From Amycolatopsis thermalba (GTDB taxonomy: Bacteria; Actinomycetota; Actinomycetes; Mycobacteriales; Pseudonocardiaceae), in NCBI RefSeq assembly GCF_003385215.1, contig NZ_PQHW01000019.1, positions 1 through 64,000 on the forward strand: 64,000 bases of DNA. Reading direction: 5' to 3'. The translations under genes and the position numbers were made by a program. Below the pieces are notes generated by a model, which was not told the DNA's origin, searched no databases, and saw nothing but the letters and a program-made list of their open reading frames with translations. This document shows positions 1-7,283 of the stretch, piece by piece (positions within the stretch are counted from its first letter, which is position 1; each line of letters starts with the position of its first letter).

Positions 1-29
1 CGGCAGCTTCAGATGTTTATAAGCGACAG
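1..29. other. Residual Nextera (Tn5) adapter at contig edge
   Basis: Bases 1-29 match the 3' 29 bases of the Nextera read-1 adapter at 26 of 29 positions. Bases 11-29 correspond to the 19-base Tn5 mosaic end. The mismatches are at positions 8 (T for G), 17 (T for G) and 24 (C for A). Genomic sequence appears to begin at base 30, where the peptidase reading frame reads normally. The adapter identity is recalled from standard library chemistry; no vector screen was run. Confidence 0.85.
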
Positions 30-1185
30 GGTAGACGTAGGCCTGGATCGGCACACCGTCCGGGCCCAGGAACGTCCGCTCCCGCGGCACCGGCACGTAC
101 TCCGCCGGCGGCAGCGGGTGGGTGGGCGCGGTCAGCTCGGTCACCGCGCCGCTGTCCAGGTCCACGTGCACGACGGCGCTCTCGTGGCGCGGTCCGGCGG
201 CGATGCCCGCGACCCCGTTCCCGTGCCGGGCCAGCGTGGCCGCCCAGCTGGTCAGGTGCTCCGCGACCGGCGTGACCGTCCCGGCGTGCTCGTCGAGCAC
301 GGCCAGCCGCCCCGAGTCGAGCACCGCGTGACGGCCGCCGCCCAGCGGCACGAACCAGTTCGCCCCGATCTTCCACAGCGGCCCGCCCAGCTCGCGCTCG
401 CCCGGGGCGAGCGCCACCGTCGTGCCGTCGAGCCCGATCCGGTGCAGGTTCCACCAGCCGTCCGGGTCCATCAGCGCGAGCAGCGTGCCCGCGTCCGCCC
501 ACTCCACCTGACAGACCGACACGCCCGGCCCGCCGGCGAGGACCCGGTGCGGGCCGAACCCGCCGGGCCGCACCTCGGCGACGCACAGCTGCGTGGAGTC
601 CCACGGCATGTCCGGGTGGTCCCAGCCCAGCCACACCGCGTGCCGCCCGTCCGGGGACAGCTGCGGCGCGGTCAGGAAGTGGTGGCTGGCCCCTAGTGAC
701 ACGACCTCGCCGCCGGACAGCGACACCAGATCGCGGCGGATGTCGGTGCGCCGCGGCCCGGTGCTCGTCTCCCGCACCGCCCACACCGCACCGTCCGGGC
801 CGGGACGCAGATCGCCGAACCGGACACCCTGCGGCACGTGCGGCTCCGGTGTGACCGGAACCACCTCGCCGCTGTCCAGGTCGCGCGCGTGGACCCGCTG
901 GTCGTCCCAGTGGGTGAAGAACAGCGTCCGGCCGATCACCAGCCACGGCCGCCCGCCGTACTCGTGCACCCGGTTCCGCGCGTTCCACGGCGCGGGCAGC
1001 ATCTCCTCCGCGCCGTCCTGACCAGCGCGGACCAGCGTCAGCCTGCCGCTCTCGGCGGGGCGGGCCTCGGCCCACCAGACGGTGCCGCCGACGACGTCGA
1101 GCCACTGCGCGCCACCGCCCGCGGCGGCGACGTCGGCGGCGGAGATGGGGGAGGTCCAGGTGCCGTACGGCGCGGTTTCAGCCAC
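1..1185 (-). CDS. S9-family (prolyl oligopeptidase-like) peptidase, 3' end missing
   Basis: This is the N-terminal ~385 residues of a serine peptidase of the S9 family. It starts at GTG 1185, the first start after an in-frame TAG. The visible part is the beta-propeller that precedes the hydrolase domain: repeated blades such as QLSPDGRHAVWLGW and an HEYGG motif, typical of acylaminoacyl/dipeptidyl peptidases. The sequence reaches FLGPDGVPIQAYVY just before the catalytic domain and then runs into adapter at 29-1. The Ser-Asp-His triad therefore lies off the contig. Substrate cannot be told. It is transcribed away from the DUF3090 gene. Confidence 0.85.
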   Translation of the reverse strand, partial: MAETAPYGTWTSPISAADVAAAGGGAQWLDVVGGTVWWAEARPAESGRLTLVRAGQDGAEEMLPAPWNARNRVHEYGGRPWLVIGRTLFFTHWDDQRVHARDLDSGEVVPVTPEPHVPQGVRFGDLRPGPDGAVWAVRETSTGPRRTDIRRDLVSLSGGEVVSLGASHHFLTAPQLSPDGRHAVWLGWDHPDMPWDSTQLCVAEVRPGGFGPHRVLAGGPGVSVCQVEWADAGTLLALMDPDGWWNLHRIGLDGTTVALAPGERELGGPLWKIGANWFVPLGGGRHAVLDSGRLAVLDEHAGTVTPVAEHLTSWAATLARHGNGVAGIAAGPRHESAVVHVDLDSGAVTELTAPTHPLPPAEYVPVPRERTFLGPDGVPIQAYVYPVAYKHLKLP

Positions 1186-1261
1186 CGCCGCACTCTAACT
1201 AAGATGCAAGCGGGGGCGGCGGATGCCGATCATGAAACAGTGGCATAGGGTCGGGGGTGCC

Positions 1262-1840
1262 ATGGCTCGTGTAATCCACGTCTTCCGCCAGCCCGACCGG
1301 TTCGTCGCAGGGACCGTCGGGGAACCGGGCGACCGCACTTTCTACCTGCAGGCCACCGAGGACGTCCGCACGGTGAGCGTGACGATCGAGAAGCAGCAGG
1401 TGCAGGTGCTCGCCGAACGCCTGTCCTCGCTGCTGGAGGAGATCGTCGCGCGCTTCGGCGCCGAGGTGCCCGAGACCGTGCCCGACGACCTCGTCGACGT
1501 CGATCCGCTCGAGGTGCCGGTCGAGGAGGAGTTCCGGGTCGGCACGATGGGCCTGGGCTGGGACGCCGAAACCAGCGCGGTCGTGATCGAGCTGCTCGCG
1601 ATGACGGAGGGCGAGGTCGACGAGACCGTCGTGCTCGACGACACCGAGGAGGGCCCGGACGCGGTGCGCGTGTTCCTCAGCCCGGCCGCGGCGCGGGCGT
1701 TCGCCGAGCGCGCCGACCGGGTGGTGCGGGCCGGACGCAAGCCGTGCCCGCTGTGCGGCGAGCCGCTGGACCCGGAGGGCCACATCTGCCCGCGGCAGAA
1801 CGGCTACCGGCGCAACACCGACCTGGCCGACGAGAGCTAG
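1262..1840 (+). CDS. DUF3090 family protein
   Basis: A 192-residue protein of the actinobacterial DUF3090 family, whose function is not established. ATG 1262 gives the usual start (MARVIHVFRQPDRF); an upstream in-frame start at 1223 is less likely. The body is acidic, and the C-terminus carries a CxxC...HxC cluster (CPLCGEPLDPEGHIC) that could bind zinc. Two bases separate it from the SCO1664-type gene, a pairing I know as conserved in actinomycetes, often beside mycothiol ligase mshC and a histidine phosphatase. Neither of those is next to it here. The pair is almost certainly one transcript. Confidence 0.9.
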   Translation: MARVIHVFRQPDRFVAGTVGEPGDRTFYLQATEDVRTVSVTIEKQQVQVLAERLSSLLEEIVARFGAEVPETVPDDLVDVDPLEVPVEEEFRVGTMGLGWDAETSAVVIELLAMTEGEVDETVVLDDTEEGPDAVRVFLSPAAARAFAERADRVVRAGRKPCPLCGEPLDPEGHICPRQNGYRRNTDLADES

Positions 1841-1842
1841 AC

Positions 1843-2646
1843 GTGGCCCCACCGGTCGGCCCCGCCGATCCTCACGCCAGGGAGTTGCTGACCCGCGGCC
1901 GCCTGACCGTCGAAGGCCGCCTGGTCGACGCCTCCAACGTCACCCTGTTCTGCTCGGTGGAGCTGGACGGCCTCGCCGCGCAGGCGGTGTACAAGCCGGT
2001 GTCCGGGGAGCGGCCGCTGTGGGACTTCCCGGACGGCACGCTGGCCGGCCGCGAGGTCGCCACCGCCCTGCTGTCCGAGGCGGCCGGGCTGGGCAGGGTG
2101 CCGCCGACCGTGCTGCGCGACGGGCCGTTCGGCGAGGGCATGGTGCAGCTGTGGGTGGAGACCGGCGACGAGGAGCTGATCGACGTCCGGTCCCCGAAGG
2201 ACGTGCCGGACGACTGGCGCATCGTGCTGCACGCCCACGACCGGTCCGGGGAGCCCGCGGTGCTCGCGCACGCCGACCACCCGGGCATGCGGGACCTGGC
2301 GGTGCTGGACATCATCGCCAACAACACCGACCGCAAGGGCGGCCACGTCCTGGTCGGCACGGACGGCACCGTGTACGGCGTCGACCACGGCATCTGCCTG
2401 CACGCCGAGCCCAAGCTGCGCACGGTGCTGTGGGGCTGGGTGGGCGACCCGCTGCCCGGCGAGACCCTGGACAAGCTGCGCGCCCTCCCGGAGAAGATCC
2501 GCGGCGACCTGGGCGAGCAGCTCGCGCCGCACCTGACGAAGCTGGAGATCAGCGCGATCGCCGAACGCGCCGAGATGCTCGTGGCGACCGGCGTGTTCCC
2601 CGAACCCGGCGACGACTGGCGCGCCATCCCCTGGCCGCTGTTCTGA
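1843..2646 (+). CDS. SCO1664 family PI3/4-kinase-like protein
   Basis: A 267-residue protein of the SCO1664 family, distantly related to PI3/PI4 kinases. GTG 1843 lies two bases after the DUF3090 stop, so translation is probably coupled. Kinase-like features are an early lysine in AVYKPVSGERPLWDFP, a catalytic-loop-like NNTDRKGGHVL near residue 170, and VDHGICLH in place of the DFG metal-binding motif. No substrate has been shown for this family, and lipid versus protein kinase activity is open. The downstream gap of about 114 bp separates it from the sigma-factor operon. Confidence 0.88.
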   Translation: MAPPVGPADPHARELLTRGRLTVEGRLVDASNVTLFCSVELDGLAAQAVYKPVSGERPLWDFPDGTLAGREVATALLSEAAGLGRVPPTVLRDGPFGEGMVQLWVETGDEELIDVRSPKDVPDDWRIVLHAHDRSGEPAVLAHADHPGMRDLAVLDIIANNTDRKGGHVLVGTDGTVYGVDHGICLHAEPKLRTVLWGWVGDPLPGETLDKLRALPEKIRGDLGEQLAPHLTKLEISAIAERAEMLVATGVFPEPGDDWRAIPWPLF

Positions 2647-2760
2647 CCGCAGCCACCAATCCGGTGACCGCCCTCACCCGAATTCGTGACGGGCCGGTGC
2701 GTGAGCTTCCGCCCTGCCCGGTGTCTGGGCTACTGAAGCGAGTGTGAACCCGGGGAGGCT

Positions 2761-3342
2761 GTGCATGGGCGGGACGCGGTGACGGCCGGGACCCACCTCG
2801 GCGAGGTCCTGGACGACCCGACGCTGGTCGCGCGGGCGCGCGACGGTGACGTGCGCGCCTACGAGGAGCTGGTGCGCCGCTACCAGGGCCGCATGTACCG
2901 GCTGGCGCTGCGGATGCTGGGCAGCGCCGGGGACGCCGAGGACGTGGTGCAGGAGGTGTTCCTGACCGTGTGGCGGCGGCTGGAGCAGCTCGCCGACGAC
3001 CGGGCGTTCGTCGGCTGGCTCTACCGGTCGGTCACGAACCGGTGCCTCAACGTCATCCGCGCCCGCCGTCCGGTCACCGACGTCGACCCGGACGACACCG
3101 AGACCCGCCGCGGCGACGCCCGGCCCGAGCGCGCCGCCGAGGTGAGCGCCCAGATGGCCGCCCTGACCACCGCGCTGGCCGGGCTGACGCCGGAGCAGCG
3201 GGCCTGCTGGCTGCTGCGCGAGGTGCACGGCCGGTCCTACGAGGAGATCGCGGAGGCCGTGTCGACCTCGCCCACCGCGGTCCGCGGGCGCATCGCGCGA
3301 GCCCGTGCGCAACTGGCGGAGGTGATGCAGCCATGGCGCTAG
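2761..3342 (+). CDS. ECF-type RNA polymerase sigma factor
   Basis: A sigma-70 family protein of about 190 residues with only regions 2 and 4, as in ECF sigma factors. Region 2 runs from DPTLVARARDGD through GDAEDVVQEVFLTVWRRL. Region 4 contains GLTPEQRACWLLREVHGRSY followed by the helix-turn-helix. The start is uncertain: GTG 2761 lies only two bases after GGAGG, while GTG 2779 has weak spacing. Its end overlaps the next gene by 10 bases, and that gene encodes a zinc-anti-sigma-like motif, so a sigma/anti-sigma pair is likely. It heads the Asp23 operon and may control it. Confidence 0.9.
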   Translation: MHGRDAVTAGTHLGEVLDDPTLVARARDGDVRAYEELVRRYQGRMYRLALRMLGSAGDAEDVVQEVFLTVWRRLEQLADDRAFVGWLYRSVTNRCLNVIRARRPVTDVDPDDTETRRGDARPERAAEVSAQMAALTTALAGLTPEQRACWLLREVHGRSYEEIAEAVSTSPTAVRGRIARARAQLAEVMQPWR

Positions 3343-3887
3343 ACCAGACCACCCACGACCTGCCCTGCGGCCGGTCGCTGGAGGACGTGTGGGACCGCCT
3401 CGACGCGGTCACCGACCACGACCTGACCTGCCCGCACTGCTCGACCGCGCGCGGCAGCCTGCTCGCCCTGCGGGAGGCGACCCGCGAGCTGGCGGCGGAG
3501 GAGACCGAGCCCTCGCGGGACCTGACCGAGCGGATCATGTCCGCGGTCCGCGCCGACGTGCGGCGCCACCGCGGCATGGTGCCGCTGTCCGCGCCGGAGC
3601 CCGGCACGCTCGAGGTGAGCGAGCAGGCGGTCGCGGCCGTGCTGCGGTTCGCCGCCGACGAGATGGACGGCGTCCGCGCCCGCCGCTGCCGGGTCACCAC
3701 CGCCGGGCTGGACGCCGACGGGCGGACGCGGATCGAGGCCGAGCTGACGATCGCCACCGCCTACCGCGACGACCTCGCCGACGTGCTGACGCGGCTGCGG
3801 GACCGGGTCGGCGCCGCGTGCTCGTCCGGGATCGGGGTGCGGCTGGTGCGGCTGGATCTGACGGTCGACGACTTCTACGACCGGTGA
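3333..3887 (+). CDS. Asp23/Gls24-domain protein with N-terminal ZAS-like zinc motif
   Basis: A 184-residue protein; ATG 3333 lies inside the end of the sigma gene (10-base overlap, translational coupling). Residues 29-36 read H-x3-C-x2-C (H29, C33, C36) with a further C12, the signature of zinc-containing anti-sigma factors. After a helical linker, residues ~85-184 form an Asp23/Gls24 domain (GTLEVSEQAVAAVLRFAADE onward). There is no membrane segment. The natural reading is a cytoplasmic anti-sigma factor whose sensor is an Asp23 domain able to join the membrane-anchored Asp23/AmaP complex encoded downstream. The domains are seen; the function is inference. Confidence 0.8.
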   Translation: MALDQTTHDLPCGRSLEDVWDRLDAVTDHDLTCPHCSTARGSLLALREATRELAAEETEPSRDLTERIMSAVRADVRRHRGMVPLSAPEPGTLEVSEQAVAAVLRFAADEMDGVRARRCRVTTAGLDADGRTRIEAELTIATAYRDDLADVLTRLRDRVGAACSSGIGVRLVRLDLTVDDFYDR

Positions 3888-3899
3888 GAGGGGGAACTG

Positions 3900-4253
3900 G
3901 TGCACGTCGAGTGGATCGTCGAGGACGCTGTGGTGGCGTCGGTGGCCGCGCACGCCGCGCGGTCGGTGCCGGGCGTGGCCCGGCTGGAGCCGGGTGTGGC
4001 GGGGCTGGTGCGCGGCTGGGGCCGCACCCGGTGGCAGCAGGTCAAGGGGCTCACGCCGGCGCCCGCGGACGGGGTGAGCGTCCGGCGCGCCGGGGACGAC
4101 GTCGAGGTGTGGGTGGGCATCGCCACCCGCGCCGGGGCGCAGGCGGCCGCGGTCGCCAGGGCGGTGCAGCGCGAGGTGCGCGCCCGGCTGACCAGGGACA
4201 CCGGGGTGCGGCCCGGTCAGGTGTCGGTGACCGTGCTGGACATCGAACGATGA
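3900..4253 (+). CDS. Asp23/Gls24-like envelope stress protein (paralogue 2)
   Basis: A 117-residue protein starting at GTG 3900 behind the purine-rich ribosome binding site GAGGGGGAA. It has an Asp23-like pattern: AAHAARSVPGVARLEPG near the N-terminus (the helix and GV turn typical of the family), then a strand-rich region and a C-terminal VSVTVLDIE strand. It is more diverged than the copy at 4605. It has no signal peptide or membrane segment. It overlaps the next gene by ATGA, so both are made from one transcript. The family role is in cell-envelope stress, anchored through AmaP in Gram-positives; the exact role of this paralogue is unknown. Confidence 0.8.
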   Translation: MHVEWIVEDAVVASVAAHAARSVPGVARLEPGVAGLVRGWGRTRWQQVKGLTPAPADGVSVRRAGDDVEVWVGIATRAGAQAAAVARAVQREVRARLTRDTGVRPGQVSVTVLDIER

Positions 4254-4546
4254 CCCCGCGCGCCGAGCGGGTCGAGGCGATCCTGACCGCGTTGTCCGAA
4301 GTGGACGGCCTGCGCCCGGCCGCGCCGGCGGTGCGGCCGGTGGCGTCGTGGAACCCGGCCGCGCTGGCGGTCGACCTGACCCCGGAACTCGTGCGGGTGC
4401 GCCTGGTCGCCACCGCGCTGCCGCTGCCGCCGCGGCTGCGGCTGGCCGGGGACGCGGTGGCGAAGGCCCTGGTGGGAAGTGCTTACGCGGACGCGGACAT
4501 CCGGCTCGTGGTGACCGATGTGGACGGATCCGCGTTCGGCGCGTGA
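4250..4546 (+). CDS. Unrecognised small protein of the Asp23 operon
   Basis: A 98-residue protein, start ATG 4250 overlapping the preceding stop (ATGA). I do not recognise the family. It begins with an amphipathic helix (MTPRAERVEAILTALSEVDG) like the first helix of Asp23 proteins. Later segments alternate as strands (VRVRLVATALPLPPRLRLAG; DIRLVVTDVDG), which suggests a shortened or highly diverged Asp23-type fold. It is cytoplasmic by sequence. Its place between two Asp23 paralogues and its coupled translation argue that it belongs to the same complex. A 58-base gap with a good ribosome binding site follows. Confidence 0.7.
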   Translation: MTPRAERVEAILTALSEVDGLRPAAPAVRPVASWNPAALAVDLTPELVRVRLVATALPLPPRLRLAGDAVAKALVGSAYADADIRLVVTDVDGSAFGA

Positions 4547-4604
4547 CGTTGCCGCGGCAGCGGTGTCGGAGAAGTGGGAACACCAACCGGAAAGGGGACG
4601 AACG

Positions 4605-5057
4605 ATGAGCAGTGGAACCGAGGAGAAGGCCACCGCGGTGCGCAAGGCGCCGGAGAGCTCGCTGGTGACCAGCCAGGGCACCACCACGATCGCGAGCACG
4701 GTGGTGCAGAAGATCGCCGGGCTGGCGGCGCGGGAGATCCCGGGCGTGTACGACCTGGGCGGCGGCGCGGCGCGGGCGTTCAACGCGCTGCGCGAGCGCA
4801 TCCCGGGCGCCAGCGGCAGCGTCGGCCAGGGCGTGTCGGTCGAGGTCGGGGAGAAGCAGGCCGCGGTGGACCTGCAGATCGTGGTCGAGTACGGGGTGCC
4901 CATCGCCGACCTGGCGCAGGCGGTGCGGGCCAACGCGATCGGCGCGATCGAGCAGATGACCGGCCTGGAGGTCGTCGAGGTCAACATCACCGTCAACGAC
5001 GTCCACCTGCCCGGCGACGACGAGCCCGGCGACGGCGCGGCCGCGCGGGTGCAGTGA
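4605..5057 (+). CDS. Asp23/Gls24 family envelope stress response protein
   Basis: A 150-residue, canonical member of the Asp23/Gls24 family and the best preserved copy in the operon. ATG 4605 follows a strong site (GGAAAGGGGACG). Residues ~20-140 carry the hallmarks TIASTVVQKIAGLAAREIPG, VSVEVGEKQAAVDLQIVVEY and the C-terminal VVEVNITVNDVHL strand. In firmicutes, Asp23 is an abundant cytoplasmic protein tethered to the membrane by AmaP; both the anchor and a DUF2273 protein are encoded just downstream here. Two bases separate its stop from the next ATG. Confidence 0.93.
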   Translation: MSSGTEEKATAVRKAPESSLVTSQGTTTIASTVVQKIAGLAAREIPGVYDLGGGAARAFNALRERIPGASGSVGQGVSVEVGEKQAAVDLQIVVEYGVPIADLAQAVRANAIGAIEQMTGLEVVEVNITVNDVHLPGDDEPGDGAAARVQ

Positions 5058-5058
5058 C

Positions 5059-5235
5059 ATGAACGCCACGATCGCCGGTCTGCTGACCGGGCTCGTGCTC
5101 GGCCTGGCGGCCGCGTTCGGCGGGTTCGGCGCGTTCCTGATCGTCGCCGTGCTGGGCGGGCTGGGCCTGCTGGCGGGCCGGGTGCTGGACGGCAAGCTCG
5201 ACCTGTCCCAGTTGACCGGCCGCGAGCGGAGGTGA
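5059..5235 (+). CDS. Small membrane protein, DUF2273-like
   Basis: A 58-residue protein, ATG 5059 one base after the upstream TGA. It is mostly one hydrophobic hairpin: residues 5-42 are Gly/Ala/Leu-rich with glycine motifs (AAAFGGFGAFLIVAVLGGLG), ending in a short charged tail LTGRERR. Size and position match the DUF2273 proteins found inside Asp23/AmaP operons, so it is probably a membrane partner of the complex. Family assignment rests on size, topology and context. Confidence 0.85.
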   Translation: MNATIAGLLTGLVLGLAAAFGGFGAFLIVAVLGGLGLLAGRVLDGKLDLSQLTGRERR

Positions 5236-5239
5236 GCCG

Positions 5240-5611
5240 GTGACCGTCGAAGCGCCGGAGCGGCGCGGCACCACGGTCGTGGCCGACCGGGCGGTGCAGC
5301 GCATCGCCGAGCAGGTGATCAGCGGGCTGGAGGGCGTGGGCGGGTCCGCCCGCCGGGTGCTCGGGGTCGCCCTGGGCACCGGCGATCCGGAGCAGCCGGC
5401 CAACGTCACCGCGCGGGTGCGGGACGGCCGGGTCAGCCTGGCCGTGGAACTCTCGGTCGGCTACCCGGCCCCGATCGCCCGCACCACGCGGGCGGCGCGG
5501 GAACGGCTGGTCCGGAAGGTCGGCGAGCTGACCGGGCTGGTCGTGGAGCGGGTGGACATCACGGTGACCGCCCTGCACAGCGACCGGTCGCGGGAGAGGA
5601 GCGTGGCATGA
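5240..5611 (+). CDS. Asp23/Gls24-like envelope stress protein (paralogue 4)
   Basis: A 123-residue Asp23-like protein starting at GTG 5240, four bases after the previous stop. The N-terminal helix RAVQRIAEQVISGLEGVGG, central strands (RVSLAVELSVGYP) and C-terminal VERVDITVTAL fit the family. It has no membrane segment. It overlaps the next gene by four bases (ATGA). Together with the other copies, the operon encodes four Asp23-type proteins, which suggests a hetero-oligomeric assembly rather than the single-protein layer described in staphylococci. That last point is inference. Confidence 0.83.
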   Translation: MTVEAPERRGTTVVADRAVQRIAEQVISGLEGVGGSARRVLGVALGTGDPEQPANVTARVRDGRVSLAVELSVGYPAPIARTTRAARERLVRKVGELTGLVVERVDITVTALHSDRSRERSVA

Positions 5612-6138
5612 TCCGCCGGTCCCGGCGCAGCCTCGCGGCCACGCTGGTGGCACTGGCCGGGCTGATCGCGTGTGCGCTGGTGGCGACCAGCGCGGTGCAG
5701 CTCCTGCTGGGTGAGCGGCCGGTGCTGGACTACGACGCCGTCGCCGCCCGGCTGCACGCCACCCGCTGGGAAGCGCTTCCCGTGGCGATCGGCGGGGGCG
5801 TGCTGGCCGCGGTGGGACTGGTGGTGCTGCTGGCGGCGGTGCTGCCCGGCCGCGCGCTCGTGCTGCCCCTGTCGGGGGGAGGCAGCGCGCCCGTCAAGGC
5901 CGGCGCGAGCCGCCGCAGCATCACCGGCAGCCTGCGCTCGGCGGCCGAGTCGGCCGACGGGGTGGAGGCGGCGAAGGTGCGGCTGAGGTGGCGCAGCGTC
6001 ACCGCGAAGGTGCGTGGCAGCCGGCTGGCCGCGGACGACGTGGCCACCCAGGTGCGGCGGGCGATGGAGGACCAGCTGGACCGCATCGCCCCGGCCCGGC
6101 GGCCGCGGGTGAAGGTGCGCGTGAGGAGCACGGCATGA
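5608..6138 (+). CDS. DUF6286-type membrane protein of the Asp23 operon
   Basis: A 176-residue protein. The first half has two membrane helices (about residues 10-32 and 58-83: GGGVLAAVGLVVLLAAVLPG). A basic linker and a soluble C-terminal domain follow, with VEAAKVRLRWRSVTAKVRGS and a closing PRVKVRVRSTA strand. The C-terminal part resembles the soluble domain of AmaP-like proteins, so it may be a second membrane anchor for Asp23 paralogues. The ATG at 5608 overlaps the previous stop, and the end overlaps the AmaP start by ATGA. Family naming is from memory of similar operons. Confidence 0.75.
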   Translation: MIRRSRRSLAATLVALAGLIACALVATSAVQLLLGERPVLDYDAVAARLHATRWEALPVAIGGGVLAAVGLVVLLAAVLPGRALVLPLSGGGSAPVKAGASRRSITGSLRSAAESADGVEAAKVRLRWRSVTAKVRGSRLAADDVATQVRRAMEDQLDRIAPARRPRVKVRVRSTA

Positions 6139-6707
6139 CCAGCCTGAACCGTCCCGCCCGGCTCAACCGGGCCCTGCTCGCGCTGACCGGGCTCGTCCTG
6201 CTCGCCGCGGGCGGGTTCGCCCTGGCCACCTCGCTCGGCTGGCTGCGGCTGCTCGGCCGCGACCAGCCGCTGGTGCCGGGCGACGACCGGCCCGCGACGT
6301 GGGTGCTGTACGTGACCGTGGTCGTCGCGGTGGTGCTGGGGCTGCTGTTCCTGCGGTGGCTGGCCGCGCAGGTGATGCGCCGCCCGAAGACGCAGACCTG
6401 GCGGCTGGAGGACGATCCGGCCCGTGGCGTCACGAAGCTGGCGGCGGACGCGGCGGTCGCGCCGTTCGAGTCGGAGATCGCGGCGTACCCGCAGGTGCGC
6501 TCGGCGGACGCGACGCTGTCCGGCGCGCCGGACCGGCCCACGCTGCTGGTGACGGTGACCGCCGAGCCGGGCACGGACCTGACGGCACTGCGGGAGCACA
6601 TCGTCACCGACGGCGTGGCGCGGTTGCGGCAGGCGCTGGACCTGACGGAGCTGCCGACGGTGATCGAGTTCCGCATCGCCGCCGAGGCGGCCGCGCGGGT
6701 GATCTAG
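6135..6707 (+). CDS. amaP: Alkaline shock response membrane anchor protein AmaP
   Basis: A 190-residue AmaP-type anchor. ATG 6135 overlaps the upstream stop. There are two membrane helices (residues ~11-35 LALTGLVLLAAGGFALATSL and ~57-80 LYVTVVVAVVLGLLFLRWL) with an extracytoplasmic loop between them. A cytoplasmic domain follows: TWRLEDDPARGVTKLAADAA, then LLVTVTAEPGTDLTALREHI. In staphylococci AmaP holds Asp23 at the membrane. It is the last gene of the operon. Its TAG stop shares the palindrome CTAG with the stop of the convergent HxlR gene. Confidence 0.87.
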   Translation: MTSLNRPARLNRALLALTGLVLLAAGGFALATSLGWLRLLGRDQPLVPGDDRPATWVLYVTVVVAVVLGLLFLRWLAAQVMRRPKTQTWRLEDDPARGVTKLAADAAVAPFESEIAAYPQVRSADATLSGAPDRPTLLVTVTAEPGTDLTALREHIVTDGVARLRQALDLTELPTVIEFRIAAEAAARVI

Positions 6708-7084
6708 GCGATCGCCGCGGGTTGCTGGGCGTCGTAGGCGTGGCGGGCCGCGGCGATCTCGACCCGGTACTTCTCCGCCCACGACGTCAGGCCGAGCAGC
6801 GTCTGATGCAGCTCGCGCGCCATGTCGGTGAGCGTGTACTCCACGCGCGGCGGCACCGTGGGGTACACGGTGCGCACCAGCAGCCCGTCGCGCTCCAGCT
6901 TGCGCAGCGTCAGCGTCAGCATGCGGCGGCTGATGCCCTCCACCTCGCGCTCCAGCTCGGTGAAGCGGACCGGGCCGTGCGCGGCGGTGACCAGGATGCC
7001 GATCGCCCACTTGCCGGCGACGTGATCGAGGACCTCGACGATCGGGCACGCCTCGGTGACCGGGGAAGCGGTGTCAGCAGCCAT
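6704..7084 (-). CDS. HxlR family transcriptional regulator
   Basis: A 126-residue winged-helix regulator. The start is ATG 7084; an extended start at 7183 would add non-conserved residues. The HxlR core is clear: CPIVEVLDHVAGKWAIGIL, FTELEREVEGISRRMLTLTL as the recognition helix region, and the wing RVEYTLTDMARELH. HxlR proteins bind as dimers and often respond to aldehydes, quinones or drugs. It faces away from the DHA2 exporter gene across about 200 bp, the usual arrangement of a regulator and its transporter target. Confidence 0.9.
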   Translation of the reverse strand: MAADTASPVTEACPIVEVLDHVAGKWAIGILVTAAHGPVRFTELEREVEGISRRMLTLTLRKLERDGLLVRTVYPTVPPRVEYTLTDMARELHQTLLGLTSWAEKYRVEIAAARHAYDAQQPAAIA

Positions 7085-7283
7085 ACCCCGATGGTTCCAC
7101 GTCCGCCCCTCGGTTACCACCCGTTCTCCATGGGGATCGTGACCCGCATCACAGCACCACCGGCGGGACCAGGAGTGGTACATCGGTGTTCCTCTGGCAC
7201 AGGGAACTGCCTTCTTCCGGCCACGGTTACGGGCTCACATGATGGCCCCAGTAACAAATCGTGCCCCTTTGGAGGTCAAGGCC

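Noticed and set aside
3339-5195. A 618-codon open frame on the minus strand across the Asp23 operon, and similar very long antisense frames elsewhere (for example 4217-5653, 5730-7049, 41115-43070).
   Set aside because: These are shadows caused by high GC at third codon positions; their translations are low-complexity Arg/Pro/Ala strings, and the opposite strand has recognised families with ribosome binding sites.
6701-6710. The shared CTAG stop between AmaP and HxlR genes as a special regulatory site.
   Set aside because: Convergent genes sharing a 4-base palindromic stop are common in compact genomes; no hairpin is present.
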